From contig OU452228.1 in assembly GCA_911728455.2 (NCBI GenBank), positions 7,364,129-7,428,128 on the forward strand: 64,000 nt of DNA. The letters run 5' to 3'. The notes under the pieces were generated by a model that did no database searches, was not told where the DNA came from, and saw nothing but the letters and a program-made list of their open reading frames with translations. This DNA comes from Marthasterias glacialis. Lineage: Eukaryota; Echinodermata; Asteroidea; Forcipulatida; Asteriidae. A program made the position numbers and the translations under genes. Position 1 is the stretch's first letter; each line of letters opens with the position of its first letter. Positions 41,935 to 55,303 of this stretch are shown one piece after another.

Positions 41935-44900
41935 TGACCCATGTACCAGTAGTTAAAACAAACACTGTTACCTAGTTTAGAAGATAATTGTATTACACAG
42001 TATAAATTTGGCTGGTTAAAATCTTTGGAAATGGTTTGTTAATTCGACGTCAAACATTTGGATGCATTCTTTTAGAGTTGAAAAGATAACTTGAAATCAA
42101 TTTTTAATATAGTTTTTTGAAATTTGATACAAATTTATCAAAACTGCATCCTTACTGTATTATATTTGTACTGTACGCTTGCTATAATGAATAAATTGTG
42201 TGGCCAGTACAAATTTTGTTTTATTTGCAAACTTCAGTGGTGGCATACTTTTCTGTACAACTGTACAAACTCTGGTTTTACAAATCAACCATTGTTTTAA
42301 AATGTTACGTAGGTGAGTTAAATAGTATTTTCATCCGTTTTTATTTTGTACAAATACAAATTTATGCTAACTACTGTTAACTCACTTTTAAGGGGTCATT
42401 TTTTCATCCTTTCTTTGCTAGTCATTTTTAATCATTTTTTTAAATGTTTTTTTACTTTTTTTTTTTAACTGTTCAGTTACTTAACTAGGTTATGAATTCA
42501 CTAGACAACAAATATTCAATAAATTATCAAATACATTGTTGCATTTTTCTTTGTAAATAAGCCACTCTGAGTGGAATACATATCAGTAGATATCACTTTC
42601 TCACAAAATATAGAACTTATTTTGTCACTCATTTTGCGTGTGTGTGTTTCTTAGCGGGTCAGATTTATTGAGAATATTTCACTCATGATTTTGTTTCAGT
42701 AATAGTAATATTGATTTATCAGTATGATTAATACTTTGTGTTAAAATTTATATTTGATTGAATTTACAGAATTATTTATTTTGTTGTAAATTATTGTTAA
42801 TATGCCACTGAGTTTAATATCGTTGAGTGCAACCATACCTTGTTAGAATCAACCTTGGAAAGTTGTCCAAGTTTCAGGCGTCAAGGATGAAAGAAATGAA
42901 ATTACATTTATATTCGCAGTATTCAGTGTAACGTCAAAATCTATTTGGGAGATTATCTTTTAATAAGAATGTTTTTCCGTCACTGACAAAGTTATGAATT
43001 ATTAAACATTATTTTAATGATAAATAAAACCACCCACCTGCTTGAAATCATTATAAGCCTTTCACTATCAAGGCTTTATGTAAACTTCTGATAAGTCTGG
43101 TTGTTTTTGTCCCATGCTAAATGAAGAACAGTAAAAATAGAAGGTTATTTTCTTAAGTAAGTACAGTAATAATTGAAACCAAGTGATTTTTCACTTAAAC
43201 AACACTGTTGAGAGCCATTCTTCAGTTAAAAGTTCAATTCTGACGCACAGGTATTTTGAAATCTGCAGCTTGGGAGTTGTTAGGTTGTTGGGGAGTCTGT
43301 GTTTTCTTTAAAGAACTTAACGTCTACTTTGGGGAAAAGCACGTATTTCAACACAGACTTGACAATCGTGATAGTACTTGGTTCTTATAATCATCTTCGC
43401 TGACAATGTATTTAAATTTGTCTGGTTTAACACAACCCTAATGTGTACTTCATTTTGGAGTAAAAGTTGTCACCATAATGTCATCTTTCTTGCAGGTTTC
43501 TCATCTTTAAAGCCCCAGCTTAACATTGGTAAATGCATGCATTCTTCGCACAAATCAAGATATTTATAACAAAAATCAACCTGTCAAAATGTCGGCTCAT
43601 TTTGTTGTTTTATTTGCGAGAAAACGATAAAAATGCATTCAGCATTTTTGTACGCATTCCTTTAGGCAGAGTTTTCGTCTCACTGAGACGAAAAACTAAT
43701 TTGGGATCTTATTTCATTTATTATTTAAAAACGATAACATTTCAGGCAGAAATATTTTAAGGAAAGTTTTCTACCATCATCTTTATACCATGTGAGATAT
43801 TTGTAAATTTGTGAACATTTTTGTTTTTCTTCTTACCAATGTTGAACTGGGGGCTTTAAGGTTATTCCGATAACTGGATTTAGAAATTACTAGCTTCTTT
43901 ATATTTGTGTTCTGTCAAGTCAACATTTTGACAGAAATTAATGTCAAAAGAATTGTATATGGTTGTGTGCATGATGAAGATTCATTTTAATATAAATTCA
44001 ACTCTGCCAAAAGACATATTCTTTACTATTCTGTTTTATGTCGATGATTACTATATATATAGCTGACTGTACTAAATCTGATTATTAATTAAGATAATAT
44101 GAGTTTTTGTTAGTCACTAATGTACAAATTCTATTCATAGTACTATTTGTAAATCTTAGCTTTATTTCAACTTCCCTATTGTACAGAGTTGTTACTTGGT
44201 GTTTTATTATTCACTTGTTAATATGAAGGAATACTATTACTAGAGATATTACTGTTCAGATTTTTATTAGACTAATTGGCAGTTTTGGGCGTTATTTATT
44301 CGAATATTAATAAAGTCAATTGTTAAGAATAAACCATAGAGAGTGACGTTTCAATTTATACTATTTCAATGTCGGGGAGAACAAAGAAAAAGTGATTGGA
44401 GCTCCAGTCAATTTTTCTTTTTTTCACCCCAAAATTGTTTTATTACCCAGTCAATTTCCCTTGTGGTTCATTGCTTGATACCTATATTATTTGTCTGAAA
44501 ATTAAATTAAAATTCCACAAATTCTGTATTTGAATTGTTAGTTTATTATTTATACTTGGAAATAAATGGGAATTTATCTCTAGCAAGACATCTTAGAATT
44601 ATCTTTTTCTGTTTCATTTTCCAGCCGTTACATACATGAATCTGAAATCAAACTTGTTTAATACTTTACACAGCAGCTGTTTATAAACTAACATTCTCCA
44701 GGTTTATGGACTTTTGAGATGTGTGTATTTTGCCGTTGTTTCATCTGCATAACCAAGATGTAAACAAATACCGGGTTTTCCACAACCGTCGTTTGTTAAA
44801 GAAAAGATTCATGGACGGCTGTTTACTGTATCTAGACATAACATAAAACAGTCGTTACATAAGCCAATTAAAATAAACGACGGCTGTTTTTATGCGGAGA

Positions 44901-45332
44901 TTGAAAACATTTTTTTAAAGGTATTTTCCTGTATTTCCAAGCATATTTGATGTACTACATACATTTCACCTGTTTCTGTGGATTTAAAAAAAACTCTTTT
45001 GTATTCCTCCCTTTTCAATGCATATTAGGGACCATAGAGCAATATATATATATATATTTTTTTTAAACTTTTATTAACCCGTTGAACAACCCCTTAAACT
45101 TTCCCATAAAAATGCAACACGCAACCTCTTCTTTTTCCCCCTTCCTCCTGGCCCGTCCGCAATTTGTTTTTCTTTTCTGCAGTTAAGAATTCAAAGAAAA
45201 AAAATCCCCATTGAAAATCATTATGACAGTGGCATTTTATATGTTTCCCTTCCCTTTTGGAATCGATTCAAAGAAAACGGAAATTCCTTGCACAAAAAAA
45301 AAAAAAAATAAATAAATCGGCGCAATGATCTT

Positions 45333-45401
45333 AGTCTGGCTCCCTGACCAACGATTACCAGGTGAATCTTGTGAAGAGATTTTGGAATCTGGGAACCAGA
45401 C
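45333..45401. mobile_element. short relative of the 41460 element
   Basis: Ends GTCTGGCTCCCTGACCAACG and TCTGGGAACCAGAC; 69 bp. The left side resembles the right end of 41460-41934 read backwards. Confidence 0.55.
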
Positions 45402-45659
45402 TACACTGATCCTCCGGTATTACACTTGTCGTTGGTGGCGCACTAGCTCGAAAGAGAGGATTTCTTATCCAGTTTACAATCGACAACAAAGGTTTTTTGC
45501 TGGATTTGTCGTATCAGGTTGAGAGTGTGATCAGCCATTTGAATATTTTCTTGCAGCTTCAATTTACATTATTTTATTCAGACTTTAAAAAACGTCTTTG
45601 TCAATGGGTACAAATGGGATTATTGCCAAAACACCTAGCCATTGAGAACACACGGCGCT

Positions 45660-46047
45660 TGTTTAGGACACGCCCTCCTACTGCTAAATGGTAGATTCTG
45701 CTCACGTGATTATACTGCACTCTGCGATTGGCCGGGGAGGGGCGGCAGCGGGGAACTCAAATCGAATGAATGGCTAACATCAGCTGTTCCATTCCACGCA
45801 CACAAAGATGCACAGAAAGTCAACAAAAGACTTCCTTTTTATTGTACTCCCAAATTAGCCATGCAAAATGTTTCAAATTGTGCATTATGTTTGAGTAACT
45901 AAGCAAGATTTCTCTACCATTAAATTCCTCAAATCTGCCATGCTTTAGTGGTATTTCAGTCTAAACTAACATCACGTTCAGTCAGTGCTCCAGTAACGAC
46001 AGAGTTAACAACATTTGTGTCAACGTGAACAAAGTCAACGTGCAAAC
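45660..46047 (+). promoter_or_regulatory. cyclin A promoter and 5' UTR
   Basis: A GC-richer patch 300-400 bp before the ATG holds an E-box CACGTG (45703-45708), an inverted CCAAT box ATTGG (45727-45731) and a GC-rich Sp1-like site from about 45734 (GGGGAGGGGCGG). CCAAT and GC boxes are known features of cyclin A promoters. The transcription start itself cannot be read. No clear TATA box. Confidence 0.45.
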
Positions 46048-49000
46048 ATGTCATTCGAATTCAATCCTACCATTTTCGACGAAGAAAACTCCATGAATTC
46101 TCAGAATGAGAATGCTGGTCTTCAGACAAGAAAAATGAAGAGAGAAGATGCAGGACGAGGAAACGGTCCCCAAGCCTGTAAAAGAGCCGCGCTGGGGACG
46201 CTGAGCACAAACGTGACAAGAAAACAACCATCCCGTGCTGCCAAACAGGTCAGAAACATTTGTTTTTCTTCTTTAATTTTCTCATTTTTCAACCTGTTTA
46301 GGACCACTTCACAATGAGAGGCTATTTATCCAGATAATGTGACATATAAAAACAATGTTTTTTTCAGGCTGTGGCAAGTGATGGCTTCTACAATTGCCAG
46401 GATGAAAATTCTTTTGCCCGTGCGCAGGCGGGAAAGTCAACTGGAGGGACGTGGGGCAGTTTCGGGCTGCCGCCGGCTATGACTGAGCCCAGTTTCAGTA
46501 TCCACGTCGACTCCGAACCTGCAACGTGCCAGACAAAGGTTTATAAGGAAAACACATCCTCTGAACCACCCCTTAGTCGTCTAGTTACCTCGTTGCCAGT
46601 GGAAAGACGACCGCTAGGATGTGTTTTCACTAGTCTAAACGAAAGTGGTAATTTTTTTTTTTTCTCTTTTGGTGGGTGGGGCATGCCCCCCAAAATTGGG
46701 GTGTGGATAGAAAGACTGAAGTTTTCTTGAGTGTTTTGTTTACATGTATATATTACTATTACATCCTCATTTTTCTACCTCCATGCTCATAAATGCAAGC
46801 TTTCTTTTTTGTGTGTCAACAAGTCTTTAATAATGCACATTGACTTAAAAAAAATGTTTTGGGCCCTAAACCCCTAGCCTAGGCCTGCAGTGGTGGTCAG
46901 GTGATCATGGTGGTACAGTGGAAGTGCTAGAAACAACAACTCGTATGCATGTCAACTCATAATACCGAAGCAGGTCGTTTCGTAGCCAGCCATTATTATG
47001 TTGTCCAAAGGAGATAAATCCAGTCATACCACTACTCGCTACACTAGGCAATCAGCTGAATCTCAAAGCCTTACGTAAATGGGTTTCGCTCCGCCAAACA
47101 CGGGGCTAGATTTACCAGAGAGAGAGAGAATAGTCCGAAAAAATCTCCTACAGAAATGCTCTCAAAGTAGGCTAATATTTCTGAATCACCGTCGCAAAAT
47201 TACTTCATTGCGTGTAGCATGTTATTGCTAGCCTTTCTTCAAGGCGGTAATTTAGATTGTGCATTGTGCTATAAAGACTGGGTATGAAACGACTTGTGTA
47301 TGACTGACATTCACTCATTCGCACGCCAACTCCTATGCTGATTGGTCAATTTGTGCGCACACCAACTCGTGCACAAATCAACTTGAACGTACACCAAGTT
47401 GTACTCACACCAACTCGTACACACAGTCCTGAATCACCAGTGTCTGACTCTGAGTACGGTACATCTATTGTTTCATGAAATATTGTGTTGTTCCTGTACT
47501 GGAGCAATCTCCAGTGGTTTTTGTACACAAATAGCTTCCGAGGACCCATGAAAACAAAGAACTGACTAGTGAGGACGACTGTCCCTTTTGTAAAATGTCC
47601 AGGAAGGGTATGGTCATACATGCCCACACACTTGCGTCTCTATAATTGAAACGTTTGAAATGTTTTGCATGAGAAAAGCATTTCATTGAAGTGGAATACA
47701 AAGTAAACAAACTTTCCGATTACAATTACTTGTTAAGTACCCTAAAAAATAAACCTTGGTTAGTTCTTTCGAAAATAAAACTAACTTGTTTGTTAGTGTT
47801 ATAAGTAATAAAGGTAAAAAAAGAAGTGCCAGTGTTTTGTTAATTTTGATTAATTGAAATTATATTTTACATTTATTTAGTCTCCCCTATGGTCCTAGAC
47901 ACCTCGATACAGGAGGAAGAGAGCATAACGTCAGCAGAAACTGAAGATATTGACAACTCAAGTGACATTTTTGGCGTAAAAGAGTATGCTGAAGACATTT
48001 ATGAATACCTCAGAGAAGCTGAGGTAAGGAACATTTAAAATCACATGTCTGAAAAGATGAGAAAAACATGCTGCAAGATAATCACCGCTGTTCACTGTTA
48101 TGTCCAAAAATAGTATCTTATTCAAAATGGTTTTAGATCATTGAGTGAAAAAGTGGATTCAGGACCCTCATTCTCTTGAAGTCCCTAACATGGATCTTAG
48201 CCTTTGAGTTTGACGTTTAAAAGAAAACTAAAACACATTATTTATATATTACCTTCTTAGATCAATTCTAAGTAAGGCCTGTTCAAGCATAGTCAGGTTT
48301 TTACATCTTGTACAAATTACAAGATGATGAACATGTTCCTGTCATGGTATGAGAAACTCTTCAAAAATATTTAACCCCAACCCTTTACAACTCTAGCTTG
48401 ACATGGGACATGCATTTGGTTAACCTGTAATCTACCAATGTTTATTATGGAGCTAATTTATTGCTTCATGGTAGTACCATCCCCTTATCAGCCTTTGAAG
48501 AAAAGCTGTGGGGATTTTGCGACCTCATGAATAATTCATGATCTTTGTGTGAACCCTTGTATACCTTTCTATGACTAAAGCCAGCTGTCAGGGCCATACC
48601 ATCCAACACACACACACAAGCACACATGATGCACACAAAGCATTAACCATTGAATAGTGGTATGGTTATGAGGTGGTCACAAGAGTTTCAATGAGTGGTT
48701 CCGAGAAAAAGTGATGGTAGGTGTAACAGCACTTGAATCAATGTACATAAAATTTACAGAAATAAACAGCTTTACAGCAGGAAATAGCTCTGATATAAAC
48801 CAAACTTACTGGTGCTGAACAATGATCACTGAACCATGTTGAACCATGGAGAAAGATGGTTCAACTTGATTCAACATGACTCTTTCTAGTACTGAGAAGT
48901 TGTTTACCAAATTGTTTTTAGCCCAGCTACATACTACACCTCTTCCATAGGCCTAGTCAATATAATCAAGTCATTGTCTGCCTATTCTATTAAAAAAATA

Positions 49001-51878
49001 ACTTTTTCAAAACATTTTTTTTTAAACAACTGATGAAAGCTATGGGTAAATTACTGGTTAACCCTCAGTTTGTCTAACATGATCTGTGAGGCCAACAACC
49101 ATCATCAAAGTTTAAAACATTGTATCACTTTTTTGTATCGAGTAATAAATATTTTGTTGTAACCATGTTTCCCTGATATTTTGATTGCAGCTGAGGAACA
49201 GGCCCAAGCCCGGCTACATGCGTAAGCAGCCCGACATCACACCAGGCATGAGGAGCATTCTTATTGACTGGCTCGTTGAGGTAGGGGAAGAGTACCGACT
49301 ACACAATGAGACGCTGTACCTAGCCGTGTCTTACATCGACAGGTTCCTATCCCAGATGAGCGTGCTGAGATCTAAACTTCAGCTTGTGGGAGCTGCTAGC
49401 ATGTTTCTGGCTGCGTAAGTTCTTTAATAAACTAATCTTGCTTGAATTAAAATGTTATTATGTGGTGCAGTGATCGCTCAGTGAAGGCTCCTTCACTCTT
49501 ACAGACTAGGCAGTTTGGCTCGGTTAATTCCTGGGTCCAATTTCATGGAGCTCTGCTTATGGCAGAAATATTGCTTAACAATTTCCTGCTAAGCAAAAAA
49601 TGAGCAGGATACAGTTTACAGATGGTACATTTGACATGGTATTTTGGTTTGTAGCCTAACACTAGTAAGCATACTAAGCTACTTTTTGTGCTCAAGCAGC
49701 TCTGTGAAATTGGGCTTGGGCCAAGACCTTGTCTTAATTTCATGGCTCTTTATTCGGTACGTTAAAACTGTGCTTAAAGTAAGTGAATTTCACACGTTAG
49801 CAACAAACCCTTGCTTGTGCACGTGCATACTTGTCACTGAGCATTTGGTTGGTTTTGCTTTTTTTTATCTGCAGAAAATTTGAGGAAATCTATCCACCTG
49901 AGGTCAATGAGTTTGTCTATATCACCGATGACACATACACCGTAAAGCAAGTCCTCCGAATGGAACACCTCATCCTAAAGGTGCTATCATTTGATGTTGC
50001 TGTACCAACCGCCAATGTTTTCATTTCACGGTACCTGCAGGCAGCCAAAGCCGACTCGAGAACAGAACATCTAGCAAGGGTAAGTTACATCTATTTTCTT
50101 ACTTTGTGTACCCCAAAAGTTTCAGCGCTTCTTTGGTCAGCGTTTCTACATTTTGAGTTTCACTCCGACTGAAGAAGGAAAAGCAATCGTGTATATGTAC
50201 AGTACAATTTCAAGAAAAGCATTCAGATCCAAAAATACTCATCTATTCTTATTCTTGTGGCCATACTAGAGAAACTTAATGCTCAAATCTCCAACTTTAT
50301 CGTCAATAGTTTTTGGCCGAGTTGACGTTGCAAGACCATGAATTCATCAAGTATATCCCATCGACCATTGCTGCAGCTGCTGTATTCCTTGCTAACTTCA
50401 CTCTCACTGGACAGAGTTGGGTAAGTCAAATAAACTCGGACACACATTTTTAACAAGTAGACACTGGATGACCTGTATACACACAAATATTGTCCGAGCC
50501 AGCAAACTGGGGTCCTGTAAACATGCCATTGTGTAAAATCAGAATACCGGAACAAAGGTCACCCAGACATTTTGTTTCAGACCTTGCACGGAGTATGCAC
50601 TCACTCTGCAACTCTTTGTTTCACCCAGGTACTAAAGAGGACAGATGGTCTTGAATATTTTGCAGATTTTTGCTCATTATGTAGATGTTCCCTCATTTTG
50701 CCCACCAGTGGTGTTAGTGCATAATATATGTGGGATGTGCAATTTACATATTTCATGGGGAGGGTCTATTCTCAGTGAGTGAATTTGACATTAAGAAATT
50801 AAAAGAAAAAACAGTGCTTCAAATAGAATCATTGTTCTGTTGGCTTTGTCAACGTTTCTTTGTGCCAGCGGTACTCTCAAAGAGAAATCATTCTGGCAAA
50901 ATAATCCTGTCGGGCTGGATGGGGGAAAACTGTCCACTCAGTCTTAATAGCATTTAACCTTTATCAGAGGATAATTGAGAATTACCATATATTGCATTAT
51001 GTCCTATTTAGGAAGGCACCTTAAACATTACAAGGGTTTCAGGGGGGGGAAATCACCAAAGAGGGTATATTCTGATCAATTCAAAAATTTTGAATTCAAA
51101 TGGATCCATGTATTCACCTTTCACTTCTAAACAATGTTCCCTCCCCGTATCCCTTGTTTAGACGACACAGCTTCAGAAAGGCTCTGGGTTTAGTCTAGAA
51201 GACATCACTCCTTGTGCACGAGATCTTCTCAAGACCTTCACAGACGCACCCAGCCAAAACCAGCAGGCTGTCAGAGAGAAGTACAAGTCGCAAAGGTACG
51301 TACAAGAACCGAGTTTTACTCTGAGTGAAAGGTACATGTGACAGCACAGGTCTGATGTTCCATCATGGTCATTGCCTCGGTGGGCTTTTGAAGTGTACCA
51401 GTACACATTTCATAGAGTATCAGACCTACAGTGTCATCTGAAAACCGGCCTCAATTTTGTAAAGCCTGTATAATATTCTTATTCTTGATTTCCATTTTTT
51501 ATTTTTATTTTTAAATCTACGAAAGCCTGTAGGTCAGCCGTTGTACTCAATCGAATGTTCATAAAATACACGTATATTTTCAAGGATCAATAATGCCATT
51601 TAACAGAAAATCAATGGCTTATCCATTTTTGCTCAGCAAAGTTAGTCTGTGGTCAAGTCCAAATCGGCTTATTTTGTGCGTAGTGTGCATTTCACTATGG
51701 GGTAAATTCAATCCCACTCTTCCACAGGGCGCTATATTTCTGTGGTAAGTCGTGCCATGACATTGACGTTAGGCCATGCTTATCCCCTGATACCAAAACC
51801 TATCCTTTATTTTTAATTTTTTGCAGATACAACAGTGTGTCTCTGATAGCCGCTCCTTCAGCACTGCCATCTTGGTGA
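46048..51878 (+). CDS. CCNA: Cyclin A, complete (449 aa, 8 coding exons)
   Basis: S/G2/M cyclin that activates CDK1/CDK2 in the nucleus. Exons with matching phases: 46048-46248, 46368-46647, 47881-48023, 49191-49414, 49875-50079, 50310-50420, 51162-51295, 51827-51878 (TGA 51876-51878). The start is the first ATG in frame, in context AAACATGT. The destruction box [10 protein letters not shown] is at residues 46-55, marking the protein for APC/C degradation. The N-terminal box [10 protein letters not shown] is in exon 3. The first cyclin box begins about residue 209 with [21 protein letters not shown] (228-232) is the substrate-docking patch, usually MRAIL in vertebrate cyclin [20 protein letters not shown] and [13 protein letters not shown] are cyclin A-specific. 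The second box runs to the C-terminus, with IREKY-like [10 protein letters not shown] near the end. Length and order are normal, with no breaks. It lies downstream of PDE2A on the same strand, with no sign of a shared function. Confidence 0.97.
49531..49729. mobile_element. AATTTCATAGAGC-type MITE in cyclin A intron
   Basis: Ends CTGGGTCCAATTTCATGGAG and CTCTGTGAAATTGGGCTTGG are inverted. Inside are TTGCTTAACAATTTCCTGCT and AGCATACTAAGC. Between exons 49191-49414 and 49875-50079. Confidence 0.65.
50770..50905 (+). repeat. dispersed repeat, copy 2
   Basis: Same orientation as 31125-31262. GAATTTGACATT, TTCTTTGTGCCAGCGG and CATTCTGGCAA are shared. In the cyclin A intron before exon 51162. Confidence 0.5.
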
Positions 51879-54050
51879 CGAGGCCATTAGCCAGTTACAG
51901 CAAGTCTTTTATCTTCACTGCTGGTGTTGCTATAGAGATGACGACTATCCAAAACAATCAACGTTATGTGAAATTATATCCATTCTTTGGCCCCATCCCA
52001 TGATGGCCCCTGACAATGGACAAAATACTGAAGAGCTCCAATGCTTGCTTGACATGACTGAATGCTCAGGAAGGTAATTATATTTGGGCCATCCCAAATG
52101 TCCTGAGACATATTTGTTTTTCTCTCGCAGCACATTTGGGATGTTTTTAACGTTGTACAGGTTCGCGTTGAACTCTTTACGGTTTTTATAAAGACAAATA
52201 ATTTTTAAACCATTTGGCGAAGTTTTAAAATCAATTTTCACCAAGTGCAATTGATTGTCTGTCGAGGCTTGTGTGTTTCCAGTGGTTACAACTGGCGCCT
52301 TGTCCCAGCTTATCTTGGTACAAGAAGGAATTCTTAAGAAGTGTTGATTGTAACCACAGCAGCACAGCCCCGTTGTAAATATTCTTCAAGCAGCTACTCC
52401 CATCATGCTTTGCTTTTCAGAGAAACAAATTTTTTACCATTTGTAGCACCGAGAAAATTTATAAAAGGAAGCATCAACCATGTCTAAACGTTTTAATTGG
52501 TAATTGAAAGGGGCGGCTTTTTACTTGCATCGTTGTAAGCTTGACAAAGTAGTATGTACAAAAATCAAATGTTTTTTAACCAACTGAACTTGGATGTGTT
52601 TTATCAAAGCTGGAAGGGACAGTGGCAGAGGGTTTTTATATTTAACAAGTTGTTCGGTCGGAGCAGATACAATTGAAAAGGCCTTGGAAACTATTGTTTT
52701 TTTAAATGTGGATATGGGGCGAGATTACTGTTTACAGGCTGTCACTGTTAATTGTGTGGTTTTGAGGGGTATCTATACATACTTTCAACGCTTTAGATCT
52801 AGAAAATAACGAGGCATCTGAAACTTTGAACATTACTGTATGAACTGGAACATTGCTTTATGGAACTTGTGTTTATTCCAAATGAGAACATCAGTTCCAT
52901 TAGGGCCATAGACTCGTTGCCATCAGGAACAGTCAAAAAACTGTCCTGCTCCAAGTAAGAAAGTGATTGTTCCCTCTAAGAAGAAGCTGTGTTCCCAAAC
53001 AGAAAGTTGCACCATTTTGAAGGTTTCTGGGCCCAATTTCATAAAGCTGCTTAACGGCCGGTTTTGTGCTTACTGTGCCATTTCCATTTCATAGCGCTGA
53101 TAACTGTAAGCACATGAAAAGGCATGCTAACCTTCAAGTGCTTGCTGTAGGAAAATGAATGACGTGACAATGCAAATCCATGGTGAGCGCGCAAGCTAGC
53201 CACCTAGATTTGTTGCGTACCTGTGAAATACGCTTACGCTTAAGCAAATATTTCTGCTATAGTTACCACGAAAAGCGCTATGAAACTGGTCCCTGGTGTT
53301 TTTTGTTTAGAAGTCCAAAATTTCATAACATTTTTCTTACCATGCATAATCCTTCTTAGTTTTATCTGCTCCGACCAAACAATATATTATAAATAACCTT
53401 TATAACAGCCAATGAAATGCCAAATAATATTTTGATTTTAGTTATTTATTTCAATAGGAATTTTATGTCAAGTTTGTTTCGTTTTCGGTGGCGCATTTTA
53501 AAGAAATCATTTTAAAAAAAAAACTGGGTATTAAAACACATCACTCAAGTTAGGTGATCTTACGAGATTTTCTTAACAGTAACTGTACTACCTAACAATT
53601 TATTTTAAAAATTAATTTAACAATCTCACAATCAACTGTATGTATATTATTTTTTCTTTGTAAAAACAAAATAAAAATATACATGTTTTTAAGATATTAC
53701 TTTTATTTTATCAGTACTTTTGATTTCGACATTTATTCCTTTTCAATGAATCCTTATTTCTGAAACCCGGATAGTAGTTGGTAAAAGCATTTCATGCAAA
53801 TATCATCGCTATACCTTCACTGACAACTTTTATGGAACTACTACTTATTTAAAAAACCAAATTTTTATCAGTGTTATGTCTAGTTGAACATTTTTTTTTC
53901 TTTCCTTTTCTATCATTTACATCTAACCTCTGGACTTTTATCAACAAAAAAACGGGGGAGGGTTTTTGAATGTTTTCCAAACTTTAAAATTCTGTATTCA
54001 AACCTGTATGAGAGTAATTTGTTGTCTAAATAAAAGTTTTTAAAATAATA
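51879..54050 (+). other. cyclin A 3' UTR (probable) with poly(A) signal
   Basis: No coding sequence. AATAAA at 54029-54034 is a good end point, with a CPE-like TTTTAT at 53936-53941 about 90 nt before it. Cyclin A mRNAs of echinoderm eggs are known to be under cytoplasmic polyadenylation control, so this is plausible, but it is inferred. A 269-bp inverted-repeat element (53028-53296) sits inside. Confidence 0.4.
53028..53296. mobile_element. AATTTCATAGAGC-type MITE in cyclin A 3' UTR
   Basis: Ends CTGGGCCCAATTTCATAAAG and GCTATGAAACTGGTCCCTGG are inverted. 269 bp. This would be transcribed as part of the cyclin A mRNA and could fold into a hairpin. Confidence 0.65.
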
Positions 54051-54966
54051 ACTGTATCATGTTTTACTTGTGTCATCATTTGGATATTACTGGATTGCAG
54101 TGTGTTTTGTCAGATATTTCGTGAATATCCATAATTTCATCAAATTCTTTGACTTTTCGTTGGAAAAAGACCTGGTGGCACAAAATTGATAAAAGATCAT
54201 TTTTCAGTTTAGACCTCTTACAGTTTATTATTGTTGAGTGCTTTGAAGGCACGCAATTTTTTTAAAATGTGCGCTTGGGCAATTTTTAACGCAAACTTTG
54301 CTCGTTAGCGCAAATGTAAAATTGTGCAACAGAGCTAGAACGCAATTTTTAAAAATCCGCGCAATCTTTAAAACTCAAATATAATTTTTACCACCACCAT
54401 GAAAAACCTGCATTCGAAATCGATTTTACCCTTTAGAGTTACAAGGGAATAGTCAAATTAGCAATCTGCTGTATGTTAATTTTTGTGCGCAAATTAAAAA
54501 AAATGGCCAACTTTAAAACTTACCACTGTATTAGTGACTGACCTAAACCTGTTTGTGTGCAACTGTTTTGATTTGTTGTTGCATGGGGCACGCCATACTA
54601 TTGCCCCTGGGAGAGCCGTGAGTGTAGTGCTGACCTTTTACCGTACGATAGCGCATGTGGTAGTTATGAGTTTTTCCTTTTGCGTTGTTTCATTGTTTTT
54701 ATCCAGCTTTTTGACAATTTTATCGCCGCAATTTTGGCTCTTGTTATCTGTTTGTGATTGTGTCTTCGTTCTACCGTCGAGTTGCTTGATTTGTGAACCT
54801 TATGGACACTTAACACGGGAATCAAAACTTATTTCTGTTGGTTGTGTGAAATAACGTAAGCCTGCTCTGCCTACGTACGTCATGGCATGGGTGCACTACA
54901 CATGTGCGGACCTTGCCAGCTCGCACTTGCAGGACTAGACTTCGACTGAGTTTCGCCCCTGAAACC
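54051..54966. other. intergenic; possible promoter at its right end
   Basis: 54240-54370 has repeated GCGCAA/CGCAAT-type words, similar in style to 59920-60000. From about 54590 the sequence has more GC and CpG and runs up to the possible first exon at 54967. No other gene seen. Confidence 0.4.
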
Positions 54967-55027
54967 ATGTCCATGGAGGAGGTAGAAATAGCCATAAGTA
55001 TAAATACCAAGAACACGCCTTCCAGTG
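54967..55027 (+). CDS. possible first coding exon of an unknown gene
   Basis: An ATG in good context (GAAACCATGT) opens a frame reading MSMEEVEIAISINTKNTPSS that runs into a strong donor, AGTG|GTGAGT. The upstream 400 bp is richer in GC and CpG than most of the window and could be a promoter. If real, the large repeat at 55043-59852 begins 15 bp into its first intron. No later exon could be found in the window, and the peptide is not one I recognise. Confidence 0.3.
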
Positions 55028-55135
55028 GTGAGTTTGCATAATTAGGTGTTCGGGCACTCAGCCCGGAACACCTATTGATTTTGTTCGGTTTTTTAGGTGT
55101 TCGGCCAACAGCCGAACAACTATTGTTATTGTTCT

Positions 55136-55174
<39 letters not shown>

Positions 55175-55303
55175 CCTCGTGTTCTTCTTTCCCTACGAAC
55201 CTTCTCCGCCAATTTAGAGAAAAACTGAAACTTGTATGAACTTGAAACTTCTCATGAACATCAACCTCGGTGAGTAGACGGCACCGCCACTTTTTGGGAA
55301 TGG

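Larger units (their letters stand above)
37516..45659. other. intergenic region between PDE2A and cyclin A
   Basis: AT-rich and without a supported gene. Small transposons lie at 38716-38990, 39781-39954, 41176-41343, 41460-41934 and 45333-45401. The stretch 42000-44700 has no repeat that I could match elsewhere in the window. A CCGTCGTTT/AAACGACGG hairpin lies in 44786-44885. Confidence 0.6.

Noticed and set aside
45642-45902. 86-codon frame just upstream of cyclin A
   Set aside because: Overlaps the promoter-like patch with CCAAT and GC boxes; no recognisable protein.
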